From: Apostichopus japonicus
Lineage: Eukaryota > Echinodermata > Holothuroidea > Aspidochirotida > Stichopodidae
Length of the DNA: 64,000 nt
Assembly: GCF_037975245.1 (NCBI RefSeq)
Contig: NC_092563.1
Span: forward strand, 5,395,501 to 5,459,500
Reading direction: 5' to 3'
Shown here piece by piece: positions 60,509 to 64,000 of this stretch (the first letter of the stretch is position 1; each line of letters opens with the position of its first letter). Made by a program: the position numbers and the translations under genes. The notes beneath the pieces were generated by a model. It saw only the letters and a list, made by a program, of their open reading frames with translations, was not told the DNA's origin and made no database searches.

Positions 60509-63500
60509 TGTGTACATTTACCTGTAGACATGAGTCATTCACAAAATGATAAGAAGAAGATTTAAAGTGAGTGTAGACGAGATGACATCCTGTAGTCTGG
60601 ATTCAGGGATCTAGTCAGTTTAATTTTTACCACTGGTAACAGGACCGAGGAACTACAATATCACTTTAGAGGTGATAAAATTGATTATTTTTGACATCTT
60701 TACATTTCTATGACAGATTGAACAATCACAAAAGCAATGTTTCCCTTTGTATCAGTTGGGGTGAATGTTTTTAATGACAGGGGTAAAGGTTGGGTAAAGG
60801 AAGGGAATGGAAGATTTTTTTTACTGTGTGTAAATACATAGTTAGGTTTTCTAAAAGTGTTATATTATATCACTACGTTAGATGTGCTTGTACCTTGAAT
60901 ACCAAAGGCTAAATATTCAATCTTAAATTGGTGTTGGGGTGGGGGAGATTGGTCCTATATTAGTCATTGTGTATGTTATAACAAACCCACACTCACCAAT
61001 AACTAAACTATCTGCATGATACTTGGATGAAATTAATGTCTGCCATAACATTTTTCCTTCAATGCAATGCTTATGTTGAACCTTCAAACAATCAGTGCCA
61101 GTCTATTATTTACAACTCCATATTTTTTATTGTAATTGATATGCATATGTGTGGAGGTTTTCTACGCAAGATGGGATGAATCACTCAATTTAGATGTTAA
61201 TTGCTAATTAAGTTAGTTACATCTTGGTTTGTGAGGTATGTGCATGATGTAAATTTTTTCTTCATAAACTTTCTGTTGTATTGTTATAGTCAACATTTTC
61301 TTCACAGATTAGGGTTTAATGACCGAATGCCTTCTATGTATGAGCAAGTGCAATTTTTAGCATTTACATTAATCATGCTTTATCAATATATTATACTATT
61401 TATATTTGTTGGAGTGAGGGGAATGTGGTAAATAAAAATGCTATTCAAATGAAGATGCTGTCATATTTTTCATCTCTATGTTCAGTCTGTACTAGAGCAG
61501 TACTCCCCACCCCACCGCCCCCCCCCCTCACATCCTGATCCACTATACCAGACCGAACATATGGGAGTCCGGCACCCTGTAGCTTAAGAGAAGAAAAACA
61601 TCTTTATTTACTATTAAACTGCATGATTAGAACAATTCACAAGAAGAACAAATCATTTATTTGGGGGGGGGGGTGTAGAGATAGCATGAGAAGATTGGGC
61701 CCTACATGAGATCTTCAACTGCCAGCTAGAGTGAAGTTGATGGACCCACCCCCCCCCCCACCCCTGCGACCCACTCTCCTCTCAGGTCATGCACCGGCAA
61801 AATCTTCCCCTTTTCACGGCAACAAAATAACTTTTATCCATCGACTTTTGATGTCCTAGCCTTGGTTCAGTTTCACCATTTCGTCGCCTGGGTAAGTATT
61901 TCTATTAACATTAATCACATCACAGTACAACCAAGGAGTTGTTATGGAAACGTAAGCTTTAAAATGAACAAAAGAGACGTTTATTTCATTATCTGCAATG
62001 AAACTGGTGAAAGTTATAGTGGGCATCACCAGATAATTGGAAGGTGAGCGGGGGAGGGGAGGTACAGCAAAATGAGAGCAACATTTGGTGGGTAGAGAAT
62101 ACCACCGTATGCGCGAGTGCGGAGCGAGAAGCCATGTCCCCTTGGTGGGGGTCAAGCTAGGGGGTACGGTATAGCCTGCAGCTTTCTATAGTTTGTCCAT
62201 CACTTTTTAATCAAACTCGTAACTTCAAATCAGCAGAATTATGGAGGTAAACGTAAGTACTTATAGTCAGTAAAAGTCAACCTATACGGCCTTTTTATTT
62301 TATTTGGAGTGATATTTTGTTTGTCCTCTTGGCGACACCACTGTAAAATAGGGGATATAGCATGAGCAAACTGCGGTCAATGTTGCACACTGATTCCAGT
62401 ATTCCGACTTAATATGCCTAATGTATATAGCTTCTTATAATTGACTTTACAGTATAGACTGGCAGAATATGGTGGGTTTTTATAGTTTTGCTCTACAGAA
62501 AATATTGGTTTTTTGAAGGTTGATACGGTTTAAAATGTTGACAACTTTTCGTCGCGACAATATTGGAATCGATTGTAACTATATTAGTTATATGGTTCTT
62601 CCACCACCCCCCCCCAACCACCCCTCCCATTATCAACAACATAGCTAGGACATGTATATCCGTATAGGAAATGTTCTTCTCTGTAAAAGAATTTTGAGAC
62701 GGAAGTGTGTTCTTTTGTTCATGGAAATACTCTCTCTACCGGATATCCTTACTATTAAGTCTGACGCACAGTGATTATATGGTACTTCTTGTGGAATAGA
62801 AAGAACTGAAGCTTGTCCGAAGTTCGACTTTAAAAAACGGAACATGGATATACACACGCAATACCGGTATATTGTTGCAACCTTAATGCATTCTTTCTGA
62901 CCACATAGCCTACTTATTTCTTTTCTAATTCCTCCACCATCTCCCACTCCCCCCCCCTCCACTCTGCCCACACCCACACCCCAACCCTACCCGACCCCCA
63001 CACACACAATAGTAAGGTAATATTCAAGAAGGCGGTGGCAGGTTTTCAATTTCTTTCATGTGAAACAGAAAATTGTGACGTCACTGAAAAGCTATTGAGA
63101 TCAAATTTACGTGACCGTGTACGAACTATTTACGTCCAGCTCTTCACTATCGTAAAAATAGAACCACTTTGGTTTTGGGGTTTCTCTCTTCTCCTTCTTA
63201 TCCTCTTCTACTTCTCCTTCTTATTGCTTTGTCATCTTTCTTTATACTTACTTAACGAAATTCGATATCTTACTATTTATACTGAGTATATTGGAAGATG
63301 TCTTTTTGGGTTCATCTTTCTCACTTGGCAACTGCTACGTTTGGCACGATATGCGTCAGCATTTATTTGAACAGATTTCTTTCACTTCAAAAGAAGCTTC
63401 TTTGCATTTTGTCGGCAAGTGATATTTTTTTAAACCTATAAGTATGACTCATATAATGTAATTGTAATTGATCATACTAGTGAAACTTGACTAGGCTTTC

Positions 63501-64000
63501 CCACCAAATCAGGGTACATGAGTGTAAGACTGGGTTTCAATATTCAGTATTTTATCGTCCGGACACTTTTCATATATAGTGGCGCAGTAAATACAATCAA
63601 AAGCTATATGAACACATTTCAAAATTTTGGACTCCATTGTTTGAAATCAAACTTTTGGTCAGTCAAGCTTACGAGCTCTATTGATATGAGACTTCACCTT
63701 AAAACACGGTAATTGTTTTTATATCAAATCAACTCAGAAAATGAAAATGATCTAATTCATTAAAACTGATACTTTAAGGAATATATAGTCATATACGTGC
63801 AGTCCGGTGAAGATTCACATGAATTTTAAGAATTCGTTGCCCGTCAAAAGTTCAAGACAGAACGTACCCCTATGTCTCGGGGGGGGGGGGGCGGAGGGGT
63901 GCATTGTAAATATATTTTGGGATATAGCAGTTTCTACATGATCTATTAACAGACATTTTGAAGAAACAGCCTTGTCATAATACCGATCATTTCATGACTG

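Larger units (their letters stand above)
57033..64000. other. MEAK7 3' UTR and gene-free right flank
   Basis: No gene recognised. Short frames (for example a hydrophobic 111-codon frame at 63035-63370) match no family. Simple G or C runs occur near 61664, 61750 and 63880. A CT-rich tract and a hairpin are listed separately. Confidence 0.4.

Noticed and set aside
63035-63370. Hydrophobic 111-codon frame
   Set aside because: T-rich DNA reads as Leu/Phe-rich peptide. No family pattern, splice context or ATG start was seen.

Overview
The window is nuclear DNA of an animal. Genes are split by introns of roughly 0.1 to 3 kb with GT/AG boundaries, base composition is AT-rich, and minisatellites and small DNA transposons are dense. 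Four protein genes can be assembled completely from the start codon to the stop, and every exon junction keeps frame. They are PRMT5 (minus, 13 coding exons, 629 aa), COX4 (minus, 3 coding exons, 159 aa), CYC1 or cytochrome c1 (plus, 7 coding exons, 277 aa from the visible ATG) and a MEAK7/TLDC1-type TLDc protein (plus, 8 coding exons, 502 aa). All four are clear but diverged orthologues of the vertebrate proteins. Together with the repeat style this suggests an invertebrate deuterostome, for example an echinoderm. That placement is an inference and was not tested by any search.

Layout. 1-15.2 kb holds no recognisable gene. It has a 56-bp satellite, a 590-bp telomere-like hexamer mosaic, a 1.2-kb 37-bp satellite, and then a belt of nested non-autonomous hAT-like elements, four of them with recognisable 8-bp target duplications. 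15.3-24.5 kb is PRMT5 and 26.3-29.5 kb is COX4, both read leftward. 30.4-33.5 kb is a second transposon belt carrying inverted copies of elements seen at 8.6-11.5 kb. 35.6-43.4 kb is CYC1, read rightward and divergent from COX4, with a 1.7-kb TIR element and two minisatellites in its introns. 45.8-57.0 kb is MEAK7. 57-64 kb shows no gene.

Functions. COX4 (complex IV) and CYC1 (complex III) are nuclear-encoded inner-membrane respiratory subunits placed head to head about 6 kb apart. PRMT5 is the type II arginine methyltransferase of the methylosome. MEAK7 is a lysosome-associated TLDc protein linked to mTOR signalling in mammals. Nothing in the sequence shows that the four act together, but COX4I1 and MEAK7 also lie in the same region of human chromosome 16q24, so part of the linkage may be ancient.

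The most unusual structure is in MEAK7 intron 6. The last ~29 bases of exon 6 plus its 5' splice site have been amplified into a ~43-bp tandem array of about 68 units (50721-53673). Most units keep a GTAAGT or GTGAGT donor motif, giving an array of competing splice sites inside a conserved gene.
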